A stretch of DNA of 64,000 bases from Pseudoduganella lutea (GTDB lineage Bacteria > Pseudomonadota > Gammaproteobacteria > Burkholderiales > Burkholderiaceae_D), in contig NZ_CP035913.1 in the NCBI RefSeq assembly GCF_004209755.1, positions 1,550,001 through 1,614,000 of the forward strand. The letters run 5' to 3'. Position 1 is the first letter of the stretch. The number at the start of each line of letters is the position of its first letter. The notes beneath the pieces are model-generated. The model worked only from the letters and a program-made list of their open reading frames with translations. It was not told where the DNA came from and did no database searches. Below, in pieces: positions 27,761 through 37,054 of this stretch. The translations under genes were made by a program, and so were the position numbers.

Positions 27761-27902
27761 TGCCCGTGCGATGGCGGGTCCTGCACGGATGAGTTATTCG
27801 ATACTCGTATATCTATTATCGAAATTCAAAATTGGACTTATATGTGGCAGCGCAGCATAATTACACCTGTCTCCACTATTCTCCTCCAAGATAATAGTTT
27901 GA

Positions 27903-27930
27903 AGCCCGCCAACCAGCGGGCTTTTTTTTT
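27903..27930 (+). terminator. Rho-independent terminator
   Basis: AGCCCGC (27903-27909) pairs with GCGGGCT (27916-27922) over a 6-base loop, followed by a run of T to 27930. It lies 140 bases past the TPM operon, so it ends that operon or a separate small transcript. Confidence 0.93.
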
Positions 27931-28147
27931 TGCTGCAGCAATCCGATGACCGGGTATTGCGCCGGGTATGCCGAGTGCGCCAGGTTTGCGCACTGTCATG
28001 GCAGCGTCACATAGAAACCCTATACTCAAATCCATCTGCCACACATGCAACCGATATGCGTGGTGGCAGACCTGGTGTGCTTCGGCACACCGCTCCGAAT
28101 TCGTCATTCCGCAGTGTGTGACCATGTGTTTTCGAGGAGCCGGATTT

Positions 28148-28191
28148 TATCGACCGACGATTGATATCGACCGATGCATCGATATCGACCG
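28148..28191 (+). repeat. Iteron-like direct repeats of TATCGACCG
   Basis: Three exact 9-base copies start at 28148, 28165 and 28183, that is 17-18 bases apart. TGCATCGAT occurs at 28175 and again at 28214. Even spacing suggests a protein-binding array on alternate helical faces, but no regulator gene is adjacent. Confidence 0.7.
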
Positions 28192-28293
28192 GCGATCCGG
28201 ATCTGCTTTCGAATGCATCGATCACACTGCACCGCGATTCATTGCCACTTGCATCGCTATGTGATTCATCGTCTCTTGGCCCGGACAGGGTTT

Positions 28294-28322
28294 GAGCCCG
28301 CCTTCATGGCGGGCTCTTTTTT
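28294..28322 (+). terminator. Rho-independent terminator before the VanZ-like gene
   Basis: GAGCCCGCC (28294-28302) pairs perfectly with GGCGGGCTC (28308-28316) around TTCAT, then six T. It lies just upstream of the 28367 gene and inside the longest open frame, which argues for the later start there. Confidence 0.93.
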
Positions 28323-28366
28323 CTGGTACGTGCTATCGTTACGCTTTTGCCAATTCAATCTACGTC

Positions 28367-28762
28367 GTGCTGAAACTTCTCCACCTCTTGCTGCTTACCC
28401 CTGTATATGCGCGCCTGCGCTATTGGGGAGCAATGGCGCTGTTCGCGCTGATCGTGATCATCGGGTCGATTCCCGGCGCCCGGGCGGATGCCGGCGAAGT
28501 CGCGTCCGGCGTTGTACTGCATTCGTGCGCCTATGCGGTGCTGACGTTCCTTGTTTTCACCGGCAGCAGCGGCACGCCGGCGCAACGCGCCACGAAAGCC
28601 GTGCTCACCATCGCCGCAATGGGTATCTGCGATGAAGTGGTGCAGAGCTTCCTGCCCTACCGCCACGGGGCCATTGGTGACTGGCTGGTCGATTGCACGG
28701 CGGCCATCGTCACGTCCACGCTGCTGTGGGCACTGTGGACGAACCGCAAGGTATCCACCTGA
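28367..28762 (+). CDS. VanZ-family membrane protein
   Basis: A 131-residue protein with about four hydrophobic segments: LLHLLLLTPVYARLRYWGAM, ALFALIVIIGSIPG, VLHSCAYAVLTFLVF and a C-terminal helix. The motif DEVVQSFLPYRHGAIGDWLV is the VanZ-family signature (E..Q...R.....D...N/D). Family members are of unclear function; VanZ itself raises teicoplanin resistance. A GTG at 28367 is chosen because the longer frame to 28292 runs across a terminator. That start is uncertain. Confidence 0.8.
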   Translation: MLKLLHLLLLTPVYARLRYWGAMALFALIVIIGSIPGARADAGEVASGVVLHSCAYAVLTFLVFTGSSGTPAQRATKAVLTIAAMGICDEVVQSFLPYRHGAIGDWLVDCTAAIVTSTLLWALWTNRKVST

Positions 28763-28808
28763 CATGCTCGTCGGGAAGCGCTGATCTGTTGGCGGCGCCG
28801 TTCGGGAT

Positions 28809-29186
28809 CTAGCTGTTGCCGCAATCGTTTTCAATATCGGCACAGGGCTGGCCTTTCGGTACAGCCGCAGCCTCCCCGGCCACTCTGGTGGCCCGCGCCG
28901 CCGCCCAGTCTTGTTCAAGGCGCGCCTGGTCGGCATGCACGTCCATGCCGATCTTGCGCAACAGTGCCTTTGTATGGCGGCGCTGCGCAACGCTGACCAT
29001 ACCGCCCGTCGCACGCTCCGCATCGAGCCGCATTTCCAACAACTGTTCCACTTTCGCCAGCCGTACCAGCGCATACAGTGCATGGCGCAGCACGTGGCGC
29101 TTGCGCCGGCCGCTGTGCCCGGCCTGGCCGCCATAAGCGGCGTCCACCAGATCCGAGATCACCGCTTCCGTCCGATGCTTGAGCAT
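28809..29186 (-). CDS. Unrecognised small basic protein
   Basis: A 125-residue protein starting MLKHRTEAVISDLVDAAYGG with AAGGG 6 bases before the ATG at 29186. The middle is helical and Arg-rich (RRKRHVLRHALYALVRLAKV, then LDAERATGGMVSVAQRR). The end contains a Cys pair (PCADIENDCGNS). No membrane segment is evident and I do not recognise a family. It is flanked on both sides by non-coding DNA and stands alone on the minus strand. Confidence 0.55.
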   Translation of the reverse strand: MLKHRTEAVISDLVDAAYGGQAGHSGRRKRHVLRHALYALVRLAKVEQLLEMRLDAERATGGMVSVAQRRHTKALLRKIGMDVHADQARLEQDWAAARATRVAGEAAAVPKGQPCADIENDCGNS

Positions 29187-29409
29187 ATCCAACCCTTATA
29201 GTTTTCCGATGTCCAATAGCTGATTATCAAGCTGCATGGAATCGGGAGTTTGATTTGCATCAAGGGGTGACTTGCCGGCATGAACGCTGGCGCGATGGGT
29301 GTCCACATCCAGCAGGGAATACGGGGCGGTTACGGGATGGCGTGGGCACCCTGGCCGATGGCGATGCAAGGCGGGCACGGCAGCGAGCCGCGCCATGGGC
29401 GCCCGATGG

Positions 29410-30348
29410 TCAGTACATCTGCTCGACAGCGTAGCCGCGGCGCCGCAGCAGTTCGGGGATGCTGTCTTCGCCAACGAGGTGCAGCAAGCCGATGCCCACG
29501 AACGCCACCTCGTCGCTGCGCATGATCGCTTCGATGTGGGCGGTCATCTGCGGATTGCGCTGGCGCAGCAGCGTGCGGTCCATGAAGGTGGCGGAGACGG
29601 TATCGCCACTGGTCAGCTCGCGTGCCAGTACGGCGATGCGCGCCGCGTCGGCCGTGCTCCAGGCGTCGATCAGCCCGGCCGACTTTTGCACGGCCTTGCC
29701 GTTGTCCAGGTCGTCCAGGTTTTCAAGCAGGTATTGCTCTTGCTGGGCATCGTCCAGCGAAGCAAACAGGCTGAGCTGGTAGTCGGCCGTTTCCAGCTCG
29801 CGCACCCGCTTCTTCTGCTTTTCCGCGGCGGACAGCAGGAATCCCTCCACACCATTGTTGCGGTGATAGCCATGCTTCTCGATTTCGCCGCCGACGAGGA
29901 TATTCGCGACCAGCCATGGCCGGTAGCCTTCCACATTGCTCAGCGGGATGCCGGCCTTTGCCAGCGCCCGTTCCAGCCGGGCCAGCGCATGCGGCGACAG
30001 GTGACGCGTGATCGATTCACCGGCCGGATAGCTGCCATATTTGGCCAGCGCCCGCTGGAACGGTTCGTGCACGCGGGTATCGAGTTCCAGCACGAGCGAG
30101 CTGGCATGGGCCAGCGCGCTGGTCACTTCGGGCTCGAGCGGGAAAAAGGCCTGCTTGCCTACGTGGATCGTGCCGAACAGGTAACTGGTCTTGCCCTCGT
30201 GCTGCACGCGGTACAGGGCGCCACGCCGGGGTACCGGCTTCAGCTCGATCGGCTCCGCGGTGGCAACCGCGTTGGGGACATTCATTTCCATACTATTGAC
30301 GGACCAGGAGATCAATAAGGCAACGGTGAAAGTCAGATAGCGCAGCAT
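29410..30348 (-). CDS. TraB/GumN-family protein
   Basis: A 312-residue exported protein. After a signal sequence (MLRYLTFTVALLISWSVNSM) the family motifs appear: SYLFGTIHVGKQAFFPLEPE with the GT-H motif near residue 60, and AFVGIGLLHLVGEDSIPELL with the C-terminal GxxHLxGxxs motif. TraB/GumN proteins are related to the Tiki protease fold and are thought to be metal-dependent peptidases; activity here is untested. GGAGA precedes the ATG at 30348. The frame continues to 30540, but without a better start. Confidence 0.9.
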   Translation of the reverse strand: MLRYLTFTVALLISWSVNSMEMNVPNAVATAEPIELKPVPRRGALYRVQHEGKTSYLFGTIHVGKQAFFPLEPEVTSALAHASSLVLELDTRVHEPFQRALAKYGSYPAGESITRHLSPHALARLERALAKAGIPLSNVEGYRPWLVANILVGGEIEKHGYHRNNGVEGFLLSAAEKQKKRVRELETADYQLSLFASLDDAQQEQYLLENLDDLDNGKAVQKSAGLIDAWSTADAARIAVLARELTSGDTVSATFMDRTLLRQRNPQMTAHIEAIMRSDEVAFVGIGLLHLVGEDSIPELLRRRGYAVEQMY

Positions 30349-30521
30349 GCAAATCTCCAACCGGCCTTTCGATAAAAGGCTGGCATGATCCGAAAACAAT
30401 GAACGGTAATGCCCTGGAGTCAGCCGGGCACTGGCTGGTGGCCGCGTGAAAGCGGCTCTGTTGCTGATGGTAAAGGAATTTGCGTTGGGAGGAAATTTAT
30501 TTGTGGCAGGCGAAGAAAATC

Positions 30522-30607
30522 GGCCGGATAGAAACAACAATATGTTTCCGTTCCGGCCGCGATGGTTGGATCGATAATATTGGTCTTCATGCCAGCGCCG
30601 CTGGCAT
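30522..30607. other. Two intergenic hairpins between the TraB and dipeptidase genes
   Basis: GGCCGGATAGAAAC (from 30522) pairs, with two mismatches, with the segment ending 30558, and ATGCCAG (30589) pairs with CTGGCAT (ending 30607), followed by TTT. Neither has a good T run on the minus strand, so they are not clear terminators for the dipeptidase gene. Confidence 0.45.
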
Positions 30608-30631
30608 TTTGTCTCCGCGCCGTGGCGGTAT

Positions 30632-32143
30632 TTACTGTGCCAGTTCGACCAGCACGGCGGTATACATCTGCAGATTCAATGACAACTGTTTTTCGGTGAT
30701 GAATTCATGTTCCGAATGCCCCGTGTAGACGGCGCCCGGCATGCCCGGCCCGAAGCTGACCGCATTCGGGAACAGGCGTGAATTGGTACCGCCGCCGATC
30801 GATACCGGTTTTGCATCGCGCACGCCGGTGTAATGCGCGAACACGTCGAGCAGCACCGGCACCTGGGGCGCATCCTCGCGCACCCATGGTTCGCCGATCT
30901 GCGCCTTCAGCGTGGCGCCGGGCGCATGTGCGCGCTTCCAGCCATCGAACGCGGTGTGGAACTGGCGCTCCAGTTCGGCGCCGGTCTTGCCGCGCGGGCG
31001 CCGCAGGTTCAGATTCAGTTCCAGCGCCCCGCCACTCGCCTTGAGCACCACGGGCGCCACCGTCATCGGCCCCATGAACGCATCGCGATAGGCCACGTCG
31101 CCGAATTTCTCGCCATACAGGCCGGTTCCCACCAAGTCGTTTACGAACGACACCATCGCCCCGGCCGTCGTGCCCGCCCAGGGTTGCACCGCCAGCGCAT
31201 CGGCCAGCATCGCGATGGCGTTGACGCCATCCTCGGGTTTCGACGAGTGGGCCGACACGCCTTTCGCCGTGACCGTCAACCGCTGCGCGGCGCGCGAGAA
31301 ACCGTAGCGCATGCCCTTCTGCCCGGCGGCGCGGGCACGGATGCGTTGCTCCAGTTCCGCCGTGGCGCCATCGATCGTGGCCGACGCATCTTCCGGGATC
31401 TGGCTGTTGAAGAAGCCACCCGTGAACGATGCCAGCGCCGGCCCGGCGACCGCCGTGCCCTTCAGCGCCGGCATCGTCACGGTCACCAGCCCCCAGCCCT
31501 TTTCCGCCGTCACCGCCGGGTACTCGGCATCGAGCGTGATGCTCACCTGCGGCGGCACATGCGTTTTCAGATAAGTTTCGAGTGGCCCCCAGTCCGACTC
31601 CTCGGCCATGTACACATACAGCTCGATGCGCTTCGTCAGCGGCACCTTGCGGTCGCTGATCGCCTTCATCGCATACAGGGCCGTGGCGATCGGGCCCTTG
31701 TCGTCCTCCGTGCCGCGGCCGAGCAGCAGGCCCGGCTCGCTCGTGCGGTCCAGCGTGAACGGCGACTGTCGCCACTTCGCGGGATCGACCGGCTGCACGT
31801 CGCCATGCGTGACGATGCCCACGCGCTCGCTCCCCTTGCCGTAGCCGATGACCAGCACGCAGCCGGCATCGTCGACGTCGAAGCCGAGGCGCTCCGCTTC
31901 CCCGCGCAGGTAATGCTTGAAGGCGATGTGCTGCGCATTGCGCTCGCACGGCACGCCTTCCTGGGCGACCGTATTGAAGCTCACCATGCGCGCCAGGGTA
32001 TCGATGACCTTCTCGTGATAAGCCGTGCGGGCATGCTCGGCGGCTGCCAGCGCGACGGGGCCGGGCGCGGCCGGTGCGGCCGTGTGAAAGCATAGGGAGC
32101 ACAGCGGGGCAAGCAGGGTAACGAGGGCGGCTTTTTTCAGCAT
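30632..32143 (-). CDS. M20-family dipeptidase (PepV-like), exported
   Basis: A 503-residue zinc peptidase. Signal peptide MLKKAALVTLLAPLCSLCFH...APAAP, then the M20 metal ligands: VTHGDVQPVD (His113, Asp115), GRGTEDDKGP (about Asp147), MAEESDWG (Glu181/182) and a late GHSEHEF His. A lid domain sits between, with VSAHSSKPEDG. It should cleave dipeptides or small amide substrates in the periplasm. The ATG at 32143 gives a clean signal peptide, whereas the longer frame to 32212 enters the promoter shared with the divergent hybrid kinase. Confidence 0.93.
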   Translation of the reverse strand: MLKKAALVTLLAPLCSLCFHTAAPAAPGPVALAAAEHARTAYHEKVIDTLARMVSFNTVAQEGVPCERNAQHIAFKHYLRGEAERLGFDVDDAGCVLVIGYGKGSERVGIVTHGDVQPVDPAKWRQSPFTLDRTSEPGLLLGRGTEDDKGPIATALYAMKAISDRKVPLTKRIELYVYMAEESDWGPLETYLKTHVPPQVSITLDAEYPAVTAEKGWGLVTVTMPALKGTAVAGPALASFTGGFFNSQIPEDASATIDGATAELEQRIRARAAGQKGMRYGFSRAAQRLTVTAKGVSAHSSKPEDGVNAIAMLADALAVQPWAGTTAGAMVSFVNDLVGTGLYGEKFGDVAYRDAFMGPMTVAPVVLKASGGALELNLNLRRPRGKTGAELERQFHTAFDGWKRAHAPGATLKAQIGEPWVREDAPQVPVLLDVFAHYTGVRDAKPVSIGGGTNSRLFPNAVSFGPGMPGAVYTGHSEHEFITEKQLSLNLQMYTAVLVELAQ

Positions 32144-32275
32144 GGTCGTGTGGGAAAAGATTCGTGGCGCCTCGCGCACAAGGCATTGCTTTTCCGCATT
32201 GCCTGCTGTCATCGGGCTCTAGCTTATGGTAACTTCGTACCACCAATTTTCGAGTGTACACGCACCCAACGTTTC

Positions 32276-34540
32276 GTGCAGACAACTCCTGGCCAGCTGC
32301 CACCCCACGTTCACCCTCGCCTGCCCACCATCCGTTTCCGGCTGGCGCTGCTGGTGCTCAGCTGCGTGCTGCCCGCCGCCATCGTGTCGGCATTCCTGAT
32401 CTACGACCACTACCGCGTGGAACGCGCCAGCCTGCTGGGCGAGGCGATGGCCACCGCGCGCTCGATGGTCGCGGTGGTGGACCGCGATTTCGATACCGTC
32501 GTCACCGCGCTGTCGGCCTTGTCCGTGTCCGACGATGTCGATGCGGCGGATATCGCCGAATTCCGCCGGCAAGCCACCAACGTGCACGCAATCCTGCCGA
32601 TCACGGAAATCGTGCTGTATGACGCGCCGACACGGCGCCAGCTGATGAACACCGCGACGGGGCCGGTGTCCGTCGCGCCCGGCAATGCGGCCCTGCTGCG
32701 CGACGTGATGCGCACCGGGCAGCCGGTCGTCACGGGCCTGACGCGCGACGGCGCGGGCGGGCAGACCATCACGGTTGGCGTGCCGGTCGTGCGCGAAGGC
32801 GCCGTGCGCTACGTGCTGGCGGCGCAGGTACTGCCGGCGGCGCTGGGCGCGATCCTGCGCGACCAGCAGGTGCCCGCGAGCTGGCGCGCGTCGATCCTGG
32901 ACGGCGACCTGCGCATCGTCGCCCGCAACGTCGACATCGAGCGCTACCGCGGCACCCTGCCCGCTCCCGACCTGGTCGAGCGCATGCGCCGCCAGCTCGA
33001 AGATACGTTCGACGGCTCCACCGTGGACGGCAACCGGGTCGTCATGCTGTACAGCCGGTCGAGCAAGTCCGGCTGGAGCGTCACGCTGGGCATTCCCCAC
33101 GCGAACCTGGCGGCGGGCCTGATGCGCACGCTGGAATCGCTGATCATCGCCACCGTGGTGATCCTGGCACTGGGTCTCGGCATGGCGTGGCTGGTCGGTG
33201 GGCGCATCGCCCATTCCGTGCAGGCGCTGATCGAACCCGCGACGGCGCTCGGTACCGGCCAGCATGTGCAACCCGCCGTGGTGGACTTCCAGGAAGCCCG
33301 GCAAGTGGCCGATTCGCTGGTGCGTGCCGCCGCCGCGCTGGACGATGCGCGCGGCCGCGCCGACAGCGAACTGCGCGAACGCCGCGCGGCCCAGGAAGCG
33401 CTGCAGGCGGCCGACCTGCGCAAGGACGAGTTCCTGGCCACGCTGGCGCACGAGCTGCGCAACCCCATGGCGCCGCTCGTCAACGCGCTCGAGATCATGC
33501 GGCTGGGCGGCCCGGGCAAGCCGCCGCCGCCCAATGTGCTGGACATCATCGAGCGCCAGCTCAAGCAGATGGTGCGCCTCGTCGACGACCTGCTCGACGT
33601 ATCGCGCATCACCACCGGCAAGCTGGGCATCCGCGAAGAGACGATCGTGCTGCAGGACGTCATCAACCATTCGCTGGAGACGGCCGGCCCGCTGGTCGCG
33701 CAGCGGCGGCACGCGCTGTCGGTCAACGTGCCGGACGAACCGGTGGTACTGCAGGGCGACGCCACGCGCCTGGCGCAGGTGCTGTCGAACCTGCTGAACA
33801 ATGCCGCCAAGTACACGCCGAACGGCGGGCGCCTGGCCCTGAACGCCGTGCGGCTGCACGCGCCCGACCGGGTGCGCATCGACATCAGCGACAACGGCAT
33901 CGGCATCGCCGCCGAGATGCTGCCGCAGGTCTTCGACATCTTCTTCCAGGCCGACCGTTCGCTGGGCCGCGCGCAGGCCGGGCTCGGCATCGGCCTGTCG
34001 CTGGCGCGCCGGCTGGTCGAACTGCACGGCGGCACGCTCACCGCGGCCAGCCCGGGCAAGGACCTGGGCAGCACGTTCGCCATCGAACTGCCCGTCACCA
34101 CCGGCGATGCGACGCCCGCCCCGGCCGGCGATGTGCGCTCGGCACCCCTGCCGCAGTTGCGCGTGCTGGTGGCGGACGACAACATCGACCACGCCAACAC
34201 GCTGCGCACGCTGCTGATCGCCGCCGGGCAATCGGTCACCGTGTGCTACGACGGCCTTTCCGCGCTGCGCTGCGCCGAAAGCTTCGAGCCGCAGATCGCC
34301 TTCCTCGACATCGGCATGCCGCGCATGGATGGCTACGAACTGGCGCGGCGGCTGCGCGCCGACCCGCGCCAGCAAGACTGCATGCTGGTGGCCGTGACCG
34401 GCTGGGGCCAGGAAAAGGACCAGCAAAGCTCGCGGGCCGCTGGCTTCCACCGCCACATCGTCAAGCCGCTGGCCCCGGCCCAGCTGCGCGCCCTCCTGCA
34501 GGAACGCGCCAGCCGTGCCACAATGCACGACACTGTTTGA
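32276..34540 (+). CDS. Hybrid sensor histidine kinase with receiver domain
   Basis: A membrane kinase of about 754 residues. Helix 1 (FRLALLVLSCVLPAAIVSAF) precedes an extracytoplasmic dCACHE-like sensor (about 45-285), and helix 2 (LIIATVVILALGLGMAWLVG) comes next. HisKA contains His392 in LATLAHELRNPMAP. HATPase_c has LSNLLNNAAKYTPNGG and DNGIGI. The C-terminal receiver has Asp678 in AFLDIGMPRMDG and the conserved Lys in HIVKPLAP. A phosphorelay output is absent nearby. The start is uncertain; a GTG at 32276 is proposed, and the frame opens at 32150. Divergent from the dipeptidase gene. Confidence 0.88.
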   Translation: MQTTPGQLPPHVHPRLPTIRFRLALLVLSCVLPAAIVSAFLIYDHYRVERASLLGEAMATARSMVAVVDRDFDTVVTALSALSVSDDVDAADIAEFRRQATNVHAILPITEIVLYDAPTRRQLMNTATGPVSVAPGNAALLRDVMRTGQPVVTGLTRDGAGGQTITVGVPVVREGAVRYVLAAQVLPAALGAILRDQQVPASWRASILDGDLRIVARNVDIERYRGTLPAPDLVERMRRQLEDTFDGSTVDGNRVVMLYSRSSKSGWSVTLGIPHANLAAGLMRTLESLIIATVVILALGLGMAWLVGGRIAHSVQALIEPATALGTGQHVQPAVVDFQEARQVADSLVRAAAALDDARGRADSELRERRAAQEALQAADLRKDEFLATLAHELRNPMAPLVNALEIMRLGGPGKPPPPNVLDIIERQLKQMVRLVDDLLDVSRITTGKLGIREETIVLQDVINHSLETAGPLVAQRRHALSVNVPDEPVVLQGDATRLAQVLSNLLNNAAKYTPNGGRLALNAVRLHAPDRVRIDISDNGIGIAAEMLPQVFDIFFQADRSLGRAQAGLGIGLSLARRLVELHGGTLTAASPGKDLGSTFAIELPVTTGDATPAPAGDVRSAPLPQLRVLVADDNIDHANTLRTLLIAAGQSVTVCYDGLSALRCAESFEPQIAFLDIGMPRMDGYELARRLRADPRQQDCMLVAVTGWGQEKDQQSSRAAGFHRHIVKPLAPAQLRALLQERASRATMHDTV

Positions 34541-34627
34541 GCAACGCCACCCGGCCTTGCTGCAAGCGGGACTTTGCATGAAAGGCAGGGCCGCGCCACG
34601 AGCGTCGGCGCGCCCTCGTACATATCG

Positions 34628-35611
34628 ATGATTCCACTTTCAATTCTTGATCTTTCCCCCATCGCCGAAGGCAGCCACGCCGGCGAATCGCTGCGCAACA
34701 CGCTGGAACTGGCCCAGCACGGCGAACGCTGGGGCTTCAACCGCTACTGGCTGGCCGAGCACCATGGCATGCCGGGCATCGCCAGCGCCGCCACCGCCGT
34801 CGTCATTGCCCATGTGGCCGGCGGCACGAAAACGATCCGCGTGGGCGCCGGCGGCATCATGCTGCCAAACCACTCGCCGCTGGTGATCGCCGAGCAGTTC
34901 GGCACGCTGGAAGCGCTGTTCCCGGGCCGCATCGACCTGGGCCTGGGCCGCGCGCCCGGCTCGGACCAGACCACGGCCCGCGCGCTGCGCCGCAACCTCG
35001 CATCGGACGCCGACGAGTTCCCGCAGGACGTGCTGGAACTTCAGGACTACATGAGCGACTCGCCGCGCCAGCGCGTGCTGGCCGTGCCGGGCCAGGGCGC
35101 CAAGGTGCCGCTATGGATCCTGGGATCGAGCCTGTTCGGCGCCCAGCTCGCCGCGCACCTCGGCCTGCCCTATGCGTTCGCCTCGCACTTCGCGCCGCAG
35201 ATGATGATGCAGGCCGTGGCCTTCTACCGGAACAACTTCAAGCCATCGGCGAACCTCGCCAGGCCCTACGTCATGCTGGGCTATAACGTGTTTGCCGCAG
35301 ATACCGACGAGGAGGCGCAACTGCTCGCCACGTCGATGCAGCAAGCCTTCGTCAACCTGCGCACCGGCCATCCATCGAAACTGCCGCCGCCGGTCGCCGG
35401 TTACCGCGCCACGCTCGGCCATGCGGAAAACGCCATGCTCGACTCTGTGCTGTCCTGCTCGGCGATCGGCTCACCGGCCACCGTGGCCGCCCAGCTGAAC
35501 GCCTTCATCGCCAGCACGCAGCCCGACGAATTGATGGTTACCTCGCAGATCCACGACCACCGCGCCCGGCTGCGCTCGTACGAAATCCTCGGCGACATCC
35601 TGCGCGGCTGA
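34628..35611 (+). CDS. Luciferase-like monooxygenase (LLM class, YhbW-like)
   Basis: A 327-residue flavin-dependent oxidoreductase of the bacterial-luciferase fold. [20 protein letters not shown] at the start, [38 protein letters not shown] and [20 protein letters not shown] are hallmarks of the YhbW/MsnO8 group. The substrate is unknown for most members, and the family needs reduced FMN from a partner. The ATG at 34628 starts the recognisable barrel. It follows the hybrid kinase by 87 bases and may or may not be co-transcribed. Confidence 0.92.
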   Translation: MIPLSILDLSPIAEGSHAGESLRNTLELAQHGERWGFNRYWLAEHHGMPGIASAATAVVIAHVAGGTKTIRVGAGGIMLPNHSPLVIAEQFGTLEALFPGRIDLGLGRAPGSDQTTARALRRNLASDADEFPQDVLELQDYMSDSPRQRVLAVPGQGAKVPLWILGSSLFGAQLAAHLGLPYAFASHFAPQMMMQAVAFYRNNFKPSANLARPYVMLGYNVFAADTDEEAQLLATSMQQAFVNLRTGHPSKLPPPVAGYRATLGHAENAMLDSVLSCSAIGSPATVAAQLNAFIASTQPDELMVTSQIHDHRARLRSYEILGDILRG

Positions 35612-35725
35612 CACCCGGCAAGCTGTAAAACCAGGCCCAGGCCCCGTTCCGGCATTTTGTCGGAATCGGCCGGGCGGCATACGCTCGCGCTATCGGGCAC
35701 CTCTATTTAGTACCGTCTGAATATA

Positions 35726-35764
35726 TTTCCTTAAAACAGGGGTCAGACCCCTGTTTTAAGGAAA
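35726..35764. repeat. Perfect intergenic palindrome, GGGGTCAGACCCC class
   Basis: Arms of 17 bases (35726-35742 and 35748-35764), perfectly complementary, flank TCAGA. It follows the luciferase-like gene and precedes the MFS gene by about 70 bases. Confidence 0.9.
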
Positions 35765-35833
35765 TCTTTCTAGAATCGGCAGACAGGCGCCCTGGCAGTG
35801 GCCGGGCGGATTCAGCAACAAAAGGAATTTGCA

Positions 35834-37054
35834 GTGCACACTCAACAACAAGAACAACCGGACATCTCCGCCGCCATGGTCTGGCTGATGGCCACGGCGA
35901 CGGGGCTCATCGTCGCGAACCTGTACTACGCGCAGCCGCTGGTCGGGCCGATCAGCCGGGCGACGGGGCTCGATGCGGGCGCCGCCGGCCTCATCGTCAC
36001 GCTGACGCAGCTCGGCTACTGCCTCGGCATGATCTTCATCGTGCCGCTCGGCGACCTGGTCGAGAACCGCAAGCTGATCGTGACGGCGCTGGCGGGCACC
36101 GCGTGCGCGCTCGGCGTGGCCGCGTTCAGCACCAGCGCGGCGCTGTTCCTGGCCGCGATGTTCGGCATCGGCCTCGGCTCGGTGGCGGCGCAGGTCATCG
36201 TGCCGTTCGCGTCGCACCTGGCGCGGCCGGAAACGCGCGGGCAGACGGTGGGCACGGTCGTCAGCGGCCTGATGCTGGGGATCATGCTGGCGCGGCCCGT
36301 GGCGGGCCTCGTCACCGACGCGCTGGGCTGGCATGCGATCTTCGTGCTGTCGGCGCTCGTCATGGCCGGCCTGGCGCTCGTGCTGAAACAGCGCCTGCCG
36401 CTGCGCGACCCGGTACAGCCGGGCGGGCAGCAACACACGTACCCCGCGCTGCTGGCGTCGCTGTGGACGCTGCTGAAGACCACGCCGATCCTGCGCCGCC
36501 GTTCCGCCTACCAGTTCTGCATGTTCGGCGCCTTCAGCCTGTTCTGGACCACCGTCCCGCTGATCCTCGCCAGCCCGGTGTTCGGCCTGTCGCAGACCGG
36601 CATCGCGATCTTCGCGCTGGTGGGCGTGGCGGGGGCCCTCGCCTCGCCGATCGCCGGCCGGCGCGCCGACCAGGGCAAATCCCGTTCGACGACGGCGATC
36701 GCGCTCGTGGCCGCCGCCCTGTCCCTCGTTGCCCCGCTGGCGTTCCACGGTGGCCGCACGTTCGAACTGGGCCTGCTGGCGGCAGCCGCGATCGTGCTGG
36801 ACGGCGCCGTCTCCGCCAGCCTCGTCACCGGCCAGCGGGCGCTCTACGCGCTGAGCGCCGACGTGCGCTCGCGCCTGAACGGCCTGTACATGGCGATCTT
36901 CTTCATGGGTGGCGCACTGGGCTCGTCGGTGGGCGGTTGGATGTACGCGCACCACGGCTGGCAGGGCGTGCTGATGACGGGCCTGCTGTTCCCGGCGGCC
37001 GGCATGATGGTCTTCGCCACCGAGCAACGGCAGCCGCGCGCCGTCACACCTTGA
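35834..37054 (+). CDS. MFS transporter (YnfM/arabinose-efflux type)
   Basis: A 406-residue transporter with about 12 hydrophobic segments and the loop VPLGDLVENRKLIVTALAG between helices 2 and 3. ANLYYAQPLVGPISRATGL at the start is typical of a common proteobacterial exporter group. The GTG at 35834 preceded by AAAGGAA is preferred over the frame opening at 35798. The last 11 bases overlap the convergent membrane-protein gene. No regulator is adjacent, and the substrate is unknown. Confidence 0.9.
   Translation: MHTQQQEQPDISAAMVWLMATATGLIVANLYYAQPLVGPISRATGLDAGAAGLIVTLTQLGYCLGMIFIVPLGDLVENRKLIVTALAGTACALGVAAFSTSAALFLAAMFGIGLGSVAAQVIVPFASHLARPETRGQTVGTVVSGLMLGIMLARPVAGLVTDALGWHAIFVLSALVMAGLALVLKQRLPLRDPVQPGGQQHTYPALLASLWTLLKTTPILRRRSAYQFCMFGAFSLFWTTVPLILASPVFGLSQTGIAIFALVGVAGALASPIAGRRADQGKSRSTTAIALVAAALSLVAPLAFHGGRTFELGLLAAAAIVLDGAVSASLVTGQRALYALSADVRSRLNGLYMAIFFMGGALGSSVGGWMYAHHGWQGVLMTGLLFPAAGMMVFATEQRQPRAVTP

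Larger units (their letters stand above)
27761..28293. other. Gene-poor region with two similar terminators and iteron-like repeats
   Basis: No convincing protein gene or tRNA. A possible promoter (TTGGAC at 27832, CATAAT at 27856, 18-base spacer) sits about 65 bases before the terminator at 27903-27930, so a short untranslated RNA is conceivable. A second, similar terminator lies at 28294. Between them are three copies of TATCGACCG and two of TGCATCGAT. Evidence for an expressed RNA is weak. Confidence 0.5.

Noticed and set aside
28148..28222. Plasmid- or phage-type replication origin with iterons
   Set aside because: Only three short repeats and no initiator (Rep) gene or AT-rich unwinding region follow; a regulator-binding array is more likely.
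27761..28366. tRNA gene in the gene-poor stretch
   Set aside because: No cloverleaf with a GTTCRA-type T loop and acceptor stem could be found on either strand.
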